From an uncultured Mailhella sp. (GTDB lineage: Bacteria; Desulfobacterota; Desulfovibrionia; Desulfovibrionales; Desulfovibrionaceae): a DNA stretch of 54,859 bases. The DNA is taken from assembly GCF_944324615.1 (NCBI RefSeq), contig NZ_CALUWY010000013.1, positions 1-54,859 on the forward strand, written 5' to 3'. The notes beneath the pieces are model-generated. The model was given only the letters and a program-made list of their open reading frames with translations. It had not been told where the DNA came from and did no database searches. Of this stretch, positions 8,089 to 15,784 are shown one piece after another. Position 1 is the first letter of the stretch. Every line of letters starts with the position of its first letter. The translations under genes were made by a program, and so were the position numbers.

Positions 8089-10644
8089 GTGAAAGGCGAC
8101 GCCATTTCTCTTCTTGAATACATGAGTTCCAAAAAACGCTTCGTCATTCCCGTATATCAGAGAAATTACGACTGGAAGAACGAACAGTGCAAACAGCTCT
8201 TCGACGACCTTGTGCGGCTGAAAACATCCGGCCGCAAAAGCCATTTCTTCGGCTGCATCGTTTCTTTCTACGATGCGGAAGCCGACAGTGAGCAGTTCCT
8301 CATCATCGACGGTCAGCAAAGGCTGACGACTGTTTCTCTTCTTCTGCTTGCGCTCCACGACCTTCTCGCGTCCGGCGAGCTTGTGTCGGACTCTCCGCAC
8401 CTCGCCTCCATGATTCAGGAAGAATATCTCATCAACAAGTGGAAATCGAACGACACGCGCATCAAGCTCAAGCCGGTGAAAAACGATCAGAAGGCCTTTC
8501 AGAAACTGTTTGAAAGCCCCGCCGACCACATCAGGGATTCCAATCTCACGGTCAACTACGACTATTTCTGCAAAAGGCTCCGTGAAAAGACGCTTCCCGT
8601 CGATGCCCTGTTCGACGCCCTGAAGCGCCTGGTCATCATTCATATCAGACTGAGCGCTTCCGAAGACGACCCTCAGCTCATTTTTGAAAGCCTGAACTCT
8701 ACGGGCCTCGCCCTGAGCGAAGGCGACAAGATACGCAACTTTATTCTGATGGGGCTGGATTCCCTCACGCAGGAAACATTCTACGAACAATACTGGAACA
8801 ATATCGAAGAATGCACCCGCTATGACGTGAGCGCCTTCGTGCGGGATTTTCTCAGCATCAAGCAGCAGGTCACTCCCGTCATCAGTAAAACCTACCTTGC
8901 GTTCAAAGAATATGTCTACAAGACATGGCCGTCCCCCTCGCGACATGACATTGAGGAGCTGCTCAAAGACCTGCTCACCTATGCCAGGTATTACAGGCTC
9001 CTTCTGACGGGAGGCACCAAAAGCAGAACGCTCAACGACTGCATATTCCGCCTGAACTGGCTGGAAAGCACGGTAAGCCGGCCTTTCCTGCTGGAAATTC
9101 TGCGCCTTCATGAACAGGAAAAGAGCCTCAGCCTTGCGGATATTGAAACAATCTTCCAGATTATCGAAAGTTTTCTTTTCCGGCGCATCATCTGTGAAGT
9201 ACCTGCCAACTCCCTGAACAAAATATTCCTTACGCTGCACAAGGAAATCCTGCGCTTTGACGGAACGGCAGCACAGTATGTCGAAAAGCTGAAATATGTG
9301 CTTTCCGTACGGCGTGAAAGCGGGCGCTTCCCGGATGATGAGGAATTCGGTGCCGCCTTCACCACCAGAAACATTTATCAGATGAAGGCCAAGAACAAGA
9401 CCTATCTCTTTGAACGGCTGGAAAATCACGGCACGCTGGAAACCCGGGACGTATGGCAGCACCTCACGGACGGGGATTACAGCATTGAACACATCATGCC
9501 GCAGACGCTCAGCCCGGAATGGAAAAAACACCTCGGCCCGGACGCGGAACATATCCATGCCGCATGGCTGCACCGCATCGCCAACCTCACCATAGTGGCG
9601 AAAAGCTACAATTCCGCGTACAGCAACCTTTCCTTCACCGACAAGAGGGATGTGAAAAACGGCTTTCGTGATTCCGGCCTGCGCATGAATCAGCTCATCG
9701 CCCAGAAGCATGCGTGGGGCACGGCCGAACTGGAAGAGCGCAGCGAGGCGCTCCTGCAACAGGCGCTTCACATCTGGCCGCGCTGTGAATCGACGTTCCG
9801 GCCGAAAGAAAAACAGCTCGAACTCTGCGACCTTGGCGAAGACCGCAATCTGACCGGGCGGCAGCTTGTGGCTTTCCGCTGGCGGGGCGAAGAACACTGC
9901 ACCTCCCAGTGGTCGGAAATGTATCAGAACATCCTTTCCTGGCTCCATGCGGACGATCCTTCCGTGCTGCTCAGGCTGACGCAGTCGGCAGACAGCGACG
10001 CCCTTCTCGGCAATGCCGTTGCCGCCGCAAAGCCCGATGAACGCAGCTGGGTGGAAATTGCGCCGGACATCTGGCTTCTCACGCACATGAGCACGCAGGC
10101 AAAAATCGTGCGCCTGCGCCGCTTCTTCCAACTTTACGGCGTCGACGAGGGAGAGCTTGTCTTTTCCCTGAAGGAAGAAAGCGAACAGCCCCTGAACGAA
10201 GCCGCACGCTATACTACCCGCCGCCGCTACTGGGAATACGCGCTGGAAATTCTGCGCGAATCCCATACAGACGGCCCCTTCCGCCATGCCGCAGCCTCCC
10301 GACGAAACTATCTGGGCGCCAGCCTGGGCTATGCCGGTATCCAGATTCTCTGCGTGGCCAATCAGGACGAAGCGCGCGTGGAGCTGTACCTCGGCTCCGG
10401 CAAAGAACGCAACAAAAGGATATTCGACCTTCTCCATGCCCATCGTGCGGACATAGAAAAGGAAACCGGTGTGCTGCAATGGAAGCGCAACAGCGAGCTC
10501 AAACACTCAAGCGTGGTGCTCGTCCTCGGCGGCGTCAGCATTTACCACGAAGCCGACTGGGAGCGCATCGCACAGTTTCATGCACACGGGAGCCTCAGCT
10601 TCTGCCGAGCCTTCCTGCCCCTTCTGCATGACATTGCAGGCTGA
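8089..10644 (+). CDS. GmrSD-family (DUF262/DUF1524) type IV restriction protein with C-terminal DUF4268-like domain
   Basis: The 851-residue protein resembles fused GmrS-GmrD enzymes, which restrict phage DNA carrying modified bases. The N-terminal DUF262 (ParB/Srx-like) domain shows FVIPVYQRNYDW near residue 19 and LIIDGQQRLTTVSL, the nucleotide-binding DGQQR motif. A middle helical part leads to a DUF1524 HNH nuclease with YSIEHIMPQTL and RIANLTIVAKSYNS. The last roughly 130 residues (RRNYLGASLG to the end) look like a DUF4268 domain. The start is GTG at 8089, preceded by GAAAGGAG at 8075-8082. An ATG at 7933 would run through the hairpin region. It stands alone between addB (divergent) and cas3. 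Confidence 0.85.
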   Translation: MKGDAISLLEYMSSKKRFVIPVYQRNYDWKNEQCKQLFDDLVRLKTSGRKSHFFGCIVSFYDAEADSEQFLIIDGQQRLTTVSLLLLALHDLLASGELVSDSPHLASMIQEEYLINKWKSNDTRIKLKPVKNDQKAFQKLFESPADHIRDSNLTVNYDYFCKRLREKTLPVDALFDALKRLVIIHIRLSASEDDPQLIFESLNSTGLALSEGDKIRNFILMGLDSLTQETFYEQYWNNIEECTRYDVSAFVRDFLSIKQQVTPVISKTYLAFKEYVYKTWPSPSRHDIEELLKDLLTYARYYRLLLTGGTKSRTLNDCIFRLNWLESTVSRPFLLEILRLHEQEKSLSLADIETIFQIIESFLFRRIICEVPANSLNKIFLTLHKEILRFDGTAAQYVEKLKYVLSVRRESGRFPDDEEFGAAFTTRNIYQMKAKNKTYLFERLENHGTLETRDVWQHLTDGDYSIEHIMPQTLSPEWKKHLGPDAEHIHAAWLHRIANLTIVAKSYNSAYSNLSFTDKRDVKNGFRDSGLRMNQLIAQKHAWGTAELEERSEALLQQALHIWPRCESTFRPKEKQLELCDLGEDRNLTGRQLVAFRWRGEEHCTSQWSEMYQNILSWLHADDPSVLLRLTQSADSDALLGNAVAAAKPDERSWVEIAPDIWLLTHMSTQAKIVRLRRFFQLYGVDEGELVFSLKEESEQPLNEAARYTTRRRYWEYALEILRESHTDGPFRHAAASRRNYLGASLGYAGIQILCVANQDEARVELYLGSGKERNKRIFDLLHAHRADIEKETGVLQWKRNSELKHSSVVLVLGGVSIYHEADWERIAQFHAHGSLSFCRAFLPLLHDIAG

Positions 10645-10809
10645 ACACCGCATGCGCGTGCCGCAGGGGCATGAAAAGCCTCCGGACACACGGCATGAAA
10701 GGCCGGACAGTTCCATAACGCAGAACAAAAGCCGCCCTTTCCCCCAGAGTAGTCTCTCCTTTTCCTCCTCCCGCCGGGGGAGGGCCAACCTGTTCCCGGG
10801 AAAAACGCC

Positions 10810-13281
10810 ATGATTCGCCGCAAAAGCACTTCCCCCGCCATGGAACCCCTGCCGCTGGAACAATGTCTGGCCAAAAGCCGCGTCAAGGACGGGGAAACGC
10901 TTCCCGGCCGCACGGTGGAAGAGCACTGCCGCATCACGGGAGCCGTGGCGCAGGCGCTGCTTTCCGCCTTTCCGCTCTGCACGGCAGGGCTTTTTCCCGA
11001 AGGGAGCGATCTGGCCGTGGCCGTGCACGACACAGGCAAGGTCTTTCCCTTCTTTCAGGCCATGATCCACAAGGCGGCGCACGATGCGCAGCGCTTTCCC
11101 CAGCTTGCGCCCTTTCTGGATGCTCCCCGCCCCCTTTCCCACGCCTCCGTAAGCCGGGCCGCGCTCCTGAAGGAATCCTTTGCTCTGGCGGAGGTGGCGG
11201 GCTGGCATCACGGCTTTGCGCCGGAAGCGTGTTCGGCCCTTGACGAGATATGCGGGGGCGAAGGCTGGCAGCAGCTGCGGCTCGAACTCATCCGCCGCCT
11301 GCGCGAAGGCCGCCCCCTGCCGAGCCTGCACACGAAGGAGGAAAAAACGCTGCTCAAGGGGCTTACCGCCGTGGCCGACTGGATAGGCTCAGGCTCCCTT
11401 TTCGACGATCCGGGTCAGCCCTGGCCGCCCCTTGTGCCCCGCGCCGTGGAGGAGGCGGGCTTCTTTCCGCTCCGTTTCGTGCCGGACCTTGCTTTTCAGG
11501 ATATTTTCGGTTTTGCGCCGAACGCCGTGCAGAAGGCTCTGGCGCAGGCCGTCACAGGCCCGGGCGTGTATGTGCTGGAAGCGCCCATGGGCACGGGCAA
11601 AACCGAAGCCGCGCTCTTTGCCGCCTACCGGCTGCTTGCCGCGCAGAAGGCGCGCGGTCTGTACTTCGCCCTGCCCACGCAGCTCACCTCCAACAACATC
11701 TTTGCCCGGCTGCTCCCCTTCCTGCACACCGTGCTTGCCCCGGAAAGCCGCCAGGCCTCCGCACTGCTGCTGCACGGCATGGCCTGGCTCTACGCCACGC
11801 ACAACGAGGAAGGAAAAAACGCCGCTTCGTGGTTTGAACAGAGCCGGCGCGGCCTTCTCGCGCCCTTCGGCGCGGGCACGCTGGATCAGGCGCTCATGTC
11901 CGTCATCAACGTGCGTCATGCGGCGGTGCGCAGTTTCGGCCTTGCAGGCAAGGTGGTCATTCTCGATGAAGTGCATTCCTACGACGCCTACACCGGCACC
12001 CTGCTCGATGCGCTGGTGGAACATCTGCGCGCGCTGGGCTGCACCGTCATTCTGCTGAGCGCCACGCTCACGCGCCTGCGCCGCGCAAGCATCATCGGCA
12101 GAGAAGGCCGGAAGGACGCCTATCCCCTCATCACCGCCCTTCCGGCAGGCGAGTCCCCCTTGCTGGAAACCGGGGCGGGCGCCATGCCCTGCAGCACGGT
12201 GCAGCTTCGCCAAAACGCCGCGGAGGAGGAAGCCCTCAACGAGGCCCTGCTCCGCGCCGGACAGGGCCAGCAGGTGCTGTGGATAGAAAACAGCGTGACC
12301 GAGGCCCAGAGGCTCTTCCGCATCATTGCCGCACGCGCGGCAGGCATGAACGTGGAAACAGGCCTGCTCCACTCCCGCTTCACCCCTGCGGACAGAGAAC
12401 GCAACGAAAGCCGCTGGACGGCCCTTTACGGCAAGAACGCCGGCCATCGCGCGCAATGCGGCCGCATTCTTGTGGGCACGCAGGTACTGGAGCAGTCCCT
12501 CGACATCGACGCCGACTTTCTCATCACCCGCCTCTGCCCCACGGACATGCTCTTCCAGCGCATGGGCCGACTGTGGCGGCATGCAGGCACGCCGCGCCCC
12601 GCAAAAGCCGTGCGCGAAGCATGGGTGCTCGCCCCGGACAAGGAAGAGGCCCTCGCCTGCCCGGCCACGACCTTCGGCATTTCCGGCCTTGTGTACGCAC
12701 CCTATGTGCTTGCCCGCACCCTTGAGGTGTGGAGCGGCAAGACAAGCGTCAGCCTTCCTGCCGACATACGCCCCATGCTGGAAGCCACCTATGCGGAAAG
12801 GGAGGAGACCGCCGCCCTGAACGCCGTGAAGCGCGACCTTCTGCGCAAGGTGGAACAACTGCGCACCCTGGCCCTTGCCAGCCGGAGCGACGGCAGCCAG
12901 AGAAGCGGACAGACCCGCCTTGTGGAAGAGGAAACCTGCCCCGTGCTTCTGGTACGCAGCCTTTCCCGGGAAGGCTGCACCCTGGCCGACGGCAGGGTCA
13001 TCCGCTTCGACGCCGCCCCGCGCAGGGAAATTTCCGCCGCGCTCTTTTCCAGCATCGTGCGCATCCGCAAAAAAAGCAGCGCCTTCACGCAGTCCGTCAA
13101 CACCTCGGAGGAAAAACGCCGCCTTTTTCAGCCCTATCTGCCGGTGAAGGAAAACTACGAGCCCCTCTTCCTTGCCCGCATACGCCCCGACGACGTTCTG
13201 GAAGACCTCTGCGCCGCAGGCCATACCTGCGGCCGCTACACCTCGCGCACAGGCTGGGAAAAGGAAGACTTGCCAGAATAA
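10810..13281 (+). CDS. cas3: Type I-E CRISPR-associated helicase-nuclease Cas3
   Basis: The 823-residue Cas3 is recruited by DNA-bound Cascade to nick and degrade target DNA. The HD nuclease is N-terminal: H39, the HD pair of AVHDTGK (73-74), GWHHGF (133-134) and ADWIGSGS. The helicase has Walker A MGTGKT near 260, DEVH near 386, LLSATLT and the late motif GTQVLEQSLDID followed by QRMGRLWRH. The length is normal for the family. The ATG at 10810 follows CCCGGGAAAAACGCC, a weak ribosome binding site. It heads the cas locus but is followed by a 484-bp gap with its own terminator and promoters, so cas3 is probably transcribed apart from the Cascade operon. Confidence 0.97.
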   Translation: MIRRKSTSPAMEPLPLEQCLAKSRVKDGETLPGRTVEEHCRITGAVAQALLSAFPLCTAGLFPEGSDLAVAVHDTGKVFPFFQAMIHKAAHDAQRFPQLAPFLDAPRPLSHASVSRAALLKESFALAEVAGWHHGFAPEACSALDEICGGEGWQQLRLELIRRLREGRPLPSLHTKEEKTLLKGLTAVADWIGSGSLFDDPGQPWPPLVPRAVEEAGFFPLRFVPDLAFQDIFGFAPNAVQKALAQAVTGPGVYVLEAPMGTGKTEAALFAAYRLLAAQKARGLYFALPTQLTSNNIFARLLPFLHTVLAPESRQASALLLHGMAWLYATHNEEGKNAASWFEQSRRGLLAPFGAGTLDQALMSVINVRHAAVRSFGLAGKVVILDEVHSYDAYTGTLLDALVEHLRALGCTVILLSATLTRLRRASIIGREGRKDAYPLITALPAGESPLLETGAGAMPCSTVQLRQNAAEEEALNEALLRAGQGQQVLWIENSVTEAQRLFRIIAARAAGMNVETGLLHSRFTPADRERNESRWTALYGKNAGHRAQCGRILVGTQVLEQSLDIDADFLITRLCPTDMLFQRMGRLWRHAGTPRPAKAVREAWVLAPDKEEALACPATTFGISGLVYAPYVLARTLEVWSGKTSVSLPADIRPMLEATYAEREETAALNAVKRDLLRKVEQLRTLALASRSDGSQRSGQTRLVEEETCPVLLVRSLSREGCTLADGRVIRFDAAPRREISAALFSSIVRIRKKSSAFTQSVNTSEEKRRLFQPYLPVKENYEPLFLARIRPDDVLEDLCAAGHTCGRYTSRTGWEKEDLPE

Positions 13282-13298
13282 ACAATGTCAGATAAAAG
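13270..13298 (+). promoter_or_regulatory. Candidate promoter for the crRNA-like RNA
   Basis: TTGCCA (13270-13275), a 17-bp spacer and TAAAAG (13293-13298) overlap the end of cas3. Start of transcription near 13305 would give an RNA that enters the degenerate repeat at 13347. The match is modest. Read-through from cas3 is the alternative. Confidence 0.3.
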
Positions 13299-13346
13299 AA
13301 CAGGATACATTCCGCAGCCTGCCCGCCTTCCTCTTCGGAACGGGAT

Positions 13347-13443
13347 GTCTCCACCCAGGTGGAGGTGTTTCCATGAATTAGGTCATGCGGAAGGACTTCC
13401 CCTCATCCGGGGGGGCAAAAGGGAAGATTTCTTCCCTTTTTTT
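13347..13443 (+). ncRNA. CreR-like crRNA-resembling RNA (degenerate repeat, pseudo-spacer, degenerate repeat, terminator)
   Basis: Pseudo-repeat 1 (13347-13371) starts GTCT, forms a CTCCACC/GGTGGAG stem and ends GTGTTTC. This is the same 3' handle as the 28-bp array repeats, with a different but still paired stem. The next base is C, as in the array. The pseudo-spacer (13373-13393) begins ATGAATTAGGT. Pseudo-repeat 2 (13394-13421) aligns with the first 22 bases of the array repeat at about 17 positions and lacks the handle. An intrinsic terminator follows at 13417-13443. The 11-base start of the pseudo-spacer recurs with an AAC in front at 13466 and 13712, beside TTGACTTAA elements upstream of cas8e. 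A Cascade loaded with this RNA is inferred to bind there and repress the operon, as known cas-regulating RNAs do. Processing by Cas6e is untested. Confidence 0.75.
13417..13443 (+). terminator. Intrinsic terminator of the crRNA-like RNA and cas3
   Basis: Perfect 11-bp stem AAAAGGGAAGA/TCTTCCCTTTT with a TT loop, ending in a run of seven T. It separates cas3 and the crRNA-like unit from the Cascade operon. Confidence 0.8.
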
Positions 13444-13508
13444 CTGCACCGCTTGACTTAACAACATGAATTAGGTGTCTCCGATTCATCCTCCTTCTTC
13501 CAGAGGAG
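13421..13508 (+). repeat. Direct repeat copy A of the cas8e promoter region
   Basis: Shares in order with copy B (13678-13765): the palindrome GGGAAGATTTCTTCC, CTTGACTTAA, ACATGAATTAGGT, ATTCATCC and CTTCTTCCAG then GAGGAG. It lacks a good -10 box 17 bp after TTGACT (13453-13458) and leads into no open frame, so it looks like a decayed duplicate of the cas8e control region. Confidence 0.7.
13463..13476 (+). promoter_or_regulatory. Protospacer-like site 1 for the crRNA-like RNA (PAM AAC)
   Basis: AAC at 13463-13465 is followed by ATGAATTAGGT (13466-13476), identical over 11 bases to the start of the pseudo-spacer at 13373. Complementarity ends there, which would allow Cascade binding without a full R-loop. 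Confidence 0.65.
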
Positions 13509-13677
13509 CACCAGAACCCCATGCCGGACCGGCCGGGGATACCTGCTTTTCCCCAAAACCGGGAAAAACGCCTTCATGCGCCTGCCGGAAAGGCATGTTT
13601 CAAGGGCGGGAGGGCTTCTTTCCGCCTGCACAGGGGGCCTGCCGGGAACAACACGGCAAAGGAACGTTCCACAACGA
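13509..13677. other. Non-coding remnant between promoter copies
   Basis: No gene is supported. It contains CCGGGAAAAACGCC (near 13556-13569), the string that precedes the cas3 start, so it may be debris from duplication of cas 5' regions. Confidence 0.4.
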
Positions 13678-13700
13678 GGGAAGATTTCTTCCTCCGCTAC

Positions 13701-13731
13701 TTGACTTAAACATGAAATAGGTAAATATAAA
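13701..13731 (+). promoter_or_regulatory. Promoter of the Cascade operon
   Basis: The -35 box TTGACT (13701-13706) is followed by an AT-rich -10 region; TAAATA (13722-13727) and TATAAA (13726-13731) are alternatives with 15- and 19-bp spacing. The same TTGACT hexamer serves the CRISPR leader at 18226. The predicted start lies about 30 bp before the cas8e GTG. Confidence 0.55.
13709..13722 (+). promoter_or_regulatory. Protospacer-like site 2 inside the cas8e promoter (PAM AAC)
   Basis: AAC (13709-13711) then ATGAAATAGGT (13712-13722) matches the pseudo-spacer start at 10 of 11 positions. The single mismatch is position 6, which is flipped out and unpaired in type I-E Cascade. The site lies between the -35 and -10 elements, so binding would block RNA polymerase. 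Confidence 0.65.
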
Positions 13732-13765
13732 TTTCAACCATCCATCCTTTTTCCAGGGAGGAACC

Positions 13766-15784
13766 GTGACGAAAAACCGCTTCAATCTTACTGCCGAACC
13801 GTGGATTCCCATTGCCGACCATGGCCGGGTATCCCTCCGGCAGGTCTTTTCCGAAGCTCTGCCCCCCTCGCCGGGGGGGCCTCCGCTCATCAGGATAAGT
13901 GTGTTCAAACCGCTTCTGGCCATTGCGCAGGCCGCGGCCACGCCCAAAAACGACGAGGAGTGGCTTGCCCTCGGCCCGCAGGGGCTGGCGGAACGCTGTC
14001 TGGTCTATCTGGACAGGCATGCCGACGAGTTCTGGCTCTACGGCGACCGGCCTTTTCTCCAGTTCCCGGCCTGTGCCAGGGCCGAACTCAAAAGCTACGG
14101 CACGGCCATGCCGGAAGTGGCCTCCGGCAACACGACGTGGCTTTCCCATCAGCAGCTTGAACCGGAGCTGGATGATGCGGAGAGGGCGCTGCTTCTTCTG
14201 GAGCAGATGTCCCTCTGCCTCGGCGGCAAGAAGCCGTACAACAAGCTCGTGCTCAGCCCGGGCTATGAGAAAAAGGTCAGCGGCAAACCCGGCCCGGCTC
14301 TCTGCCACATGGGCCTGCTCCACTCCTTCCTTCTGGGGAGCAGCCTTGTGGAAAGCCTGTGGCTCAACCTGCTCACGCAGGAAGACATTGCCGGGCAGAA
14401 ACAGTGGGAAGCAGGACTCGGCACTCCCCCGTGGGAAACCATGCCTCAGGGGGAGAACTGCCCCGCGGCGCGGGCGCTCAAGTCGAGCCTCATGGGCAGG
14501 CTTGTGCCCCTGGCGCGCTTCTGCCTGCTGGATGAGGGCGGCCTGCGCTTTACCGAAGGCATCGTGCACCCCGACTATCAGTCCGGCATGGTCGATCCTT
14601 CCGCCGCCATGGACGCTTCCCGGGCCAAACCCCGCATGTTGTGGACGGATCCGGAAAAACGGCCCTGGCGTCAGCTTCCGGCGCTGCTCTCCTTCCTCGA
14701 CGCGCAGCAGAGCAATTCCGGCTTTTACTGCCTCGGCCTTCAGAAGGGGCTGGACAGGGTGAAGAAGTACCGGGACCTGTGCCCTGTGGACACCATCGGG
14801 ATATGGAGCGGCGGGGTAAGGGTAAGCAGCAATGCGGGCGAACAGTACCTCACCGGCAAGGACGACGAGCTGGAATCGGAAGTCTGGTTTGAAAGCTCCC
14901 AGCTGGGCGAAATCTGGTTTTCCGCCTTCCGCGACCTCATGGAGGATGTGGAAAAGCGCGCCCAGATTCTGTACCGCGCGGTGAACAGCTACTGCAAGGC
15001 CATGAAGATGGACGAAAAAAGCGCGGCGGCTGCCGCAGCGGAAAGCGCCGGTCTTTTCTGGCAGATGGTGGAACCCCTGCTGCAGGACATCATTGACGGC
15101 TGCGAAGACAGCGCCTCCCGCACCGCGATTCTCGGCCGCTGCCACGGCCTGACGCTCATGCTTTACGACGAGGCCTGCCCCCACGGGACGGGGCGGCAGG
15201 CCGAGGAATGGATCATACACCGCCCCCTTTCCCGGGAGGAATATCGTATGGAACAACCAGGAAACGACCATGCCCGGCTTCTGGCGTGGGTTATGGAAAG
15301 GCTCGGCCCTTCGCCCAGCATCAGAGACACGGGCGCCATTGCCCGGCTGAAGCGGGCCGACGGCAGTGAACGCTTTGCCGTGCAGGCCTGGGAGCTGCTG
15401 ATCCGCTTCAACATTGCCGATGAGGACTTCACGCCCTGCCTCACCGTGCTTGCGCCCCTGTGCCGCAGGGATGATCCCGTCGACGGCAGGGCCTCTCTCG
15501 GCCAGGCTCTGGCCTCCTGCTTCGACGACAGGAAGGAGGGAAGTCTGCGCCTGCGCCGCCTTCTGAACTGCGACGGCACGGACGAGCTGTGCCTTCAGCT
15601 GCGGCCGCTGCTCTCCTTCATGGATGCCAAGGCCAAGAAAAAGCTCTCCTATGCCCGGCTTCTGGGCGACATTCTGGCCTTCCGCCATGCCGGACGGCGG
15701 CAGAACGTGAAAATGCGCTGGGCAAAGGAATACTGGAGCATGGAAAAGGAGGAAGCCCCCGCTCCCGACGGAGAAGCCGCATGA
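13766..15784 (+). CDS. cas8e: Cas8e-Cas11e (Cse1-Cse2) fusion, Cascade large and small subunit
   Basis: One 672-residue frame holds both subunits. Residues 1-494 are Cas8e (usual length about 500), which recognises the PAM and recruits Cas3; it opens RFNLTAEPWIPI and includes the conserved FLQFPACARAEL region. Residues 495-672 are Cas11e, which lines the R-loop, with RLRRLLNCDG, LRPLLSFMDAKAKKKLSY and WAKEYW. The start is GTG at 13766 after GGGAGG. At the junction there is a perfect second ribosome binding site, GGGAGGA (15234-15240), 7 nt before an in-frame ATG at 15248 (MEQPGNDH). Free Cas11e is therefore likely to be made as well, which would suit the usual 1:2 Cas8e:Cas11e ratio. The stop overlaps cas6e. 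Confidence 0.93.
   Translation: MTKNRFNLTAEPWIPIADHGRVSLRQVFSEALPPSPGGPPLIRISVFKPLLAIAQAAATPKNDEEWLALGPQGLAERCLVYLDRHADEFWLYGDRPFLQFPACARAELKSYGTAMPEVASGNTTWLSHQQLEPELDDAERALLLLEQMSLCLGGKKPYNKLVLSPGYEKKVSGKPGPALCHMGLLHSFLLGSSLVESLWLNLLTQEDIAGQKQWEAGLGTPPWETMPQGENCPAARALKSSLMGRLVPLARFCLLDEGGLRFTEGIVHPDYQSGMVDPSAAMDASRAKPRMLWTDPEKRPWRQLPALLSFLDAQQSNSGFYCLGLQKGLDRVKKYRDLCPVDTIGIWSGGVRVSSNAGEQYLTGKDDELESEVWFESSQLGEIWFSAFRDLMEDVEKRAQILYRAVNSYCKAMKMDEKSAAAAAAESAGLFWQMVEPLLQDIIDGCEDSASRTAILGRCHGLTLMLYDEACPHGTGRQAEEWIIHRPLSREEYRMEQPGNDHARLLAWVMERLGPSPSIRDTGAIARLKRADGSERFAVQAWELLIRFNIADEDFTPCLTVLAPLCRRDDPVDGRASLGQALASCFDDRKEGSLRLRRLLNCDGTDELCLQLRPLLSFMDAKAKKKLSYARLLGDILAFRHAGRRQNVKMRWAKEYWSMEKEEAPAPDGEAA
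15248..15784 (+). CDS. cas11e: Cas11e (Cse2) from internal translation start
   Basis: This 178-residue product is predicted from the in-frame ATG inside cas8e-cas11e. GGGAGGA lies 7 nt upstream. The length fits stand-alone Cse2 (about 160-180). Basic helical segments such as KRADGSERF, RLRRLL and KAKKKLSYARLL match the nucleic-acid-binding small subunit. Internal starts for Cas11 are known inside other type I large-subunit genes (I-B, I-C, I-D). In I-E, Cas11e is normally a separate gene. Whether the fused form, the free form or both enter Cascade cannot be told from sequence. Confidence 0.65.
   Translation: MEQPGNDHARLLAWVMERLGPSPSIRDTGAIARLKRADGSERFAVQAWELLIRFNIADEDFTPCLTVLAPLCRRDDPVDGRASLGQALASCFDDRKEGSLRLRRLLNCDGTDELCLQLRPLLSFMDAKAKKKLSYARLLGDILAFRHAGRRQNVKMRWAKEYWSMEKEEAPAPDGEAA

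Larger units (their letters stand above)
13678..13765 (+). repeat. Direct repeat copy B, active cas8e promoter region
   Basis: Second copy of the roughly 88-bp element seen at 13421. It keeps the GGAAGA-TT-TCTTCC palindrome but has lost the T-run that makes copy A a terminator, so the palindrome may be an operator here. It ends in the GGGAGG ribosome binding site of cas8e. Confidence 0.7.

Noticed and set aside
13475..13720. Short frame between cas3 and cas8e
   Set aside because: No ribosome binding site, and it overlaps the duplicated promoter and terminator elements.
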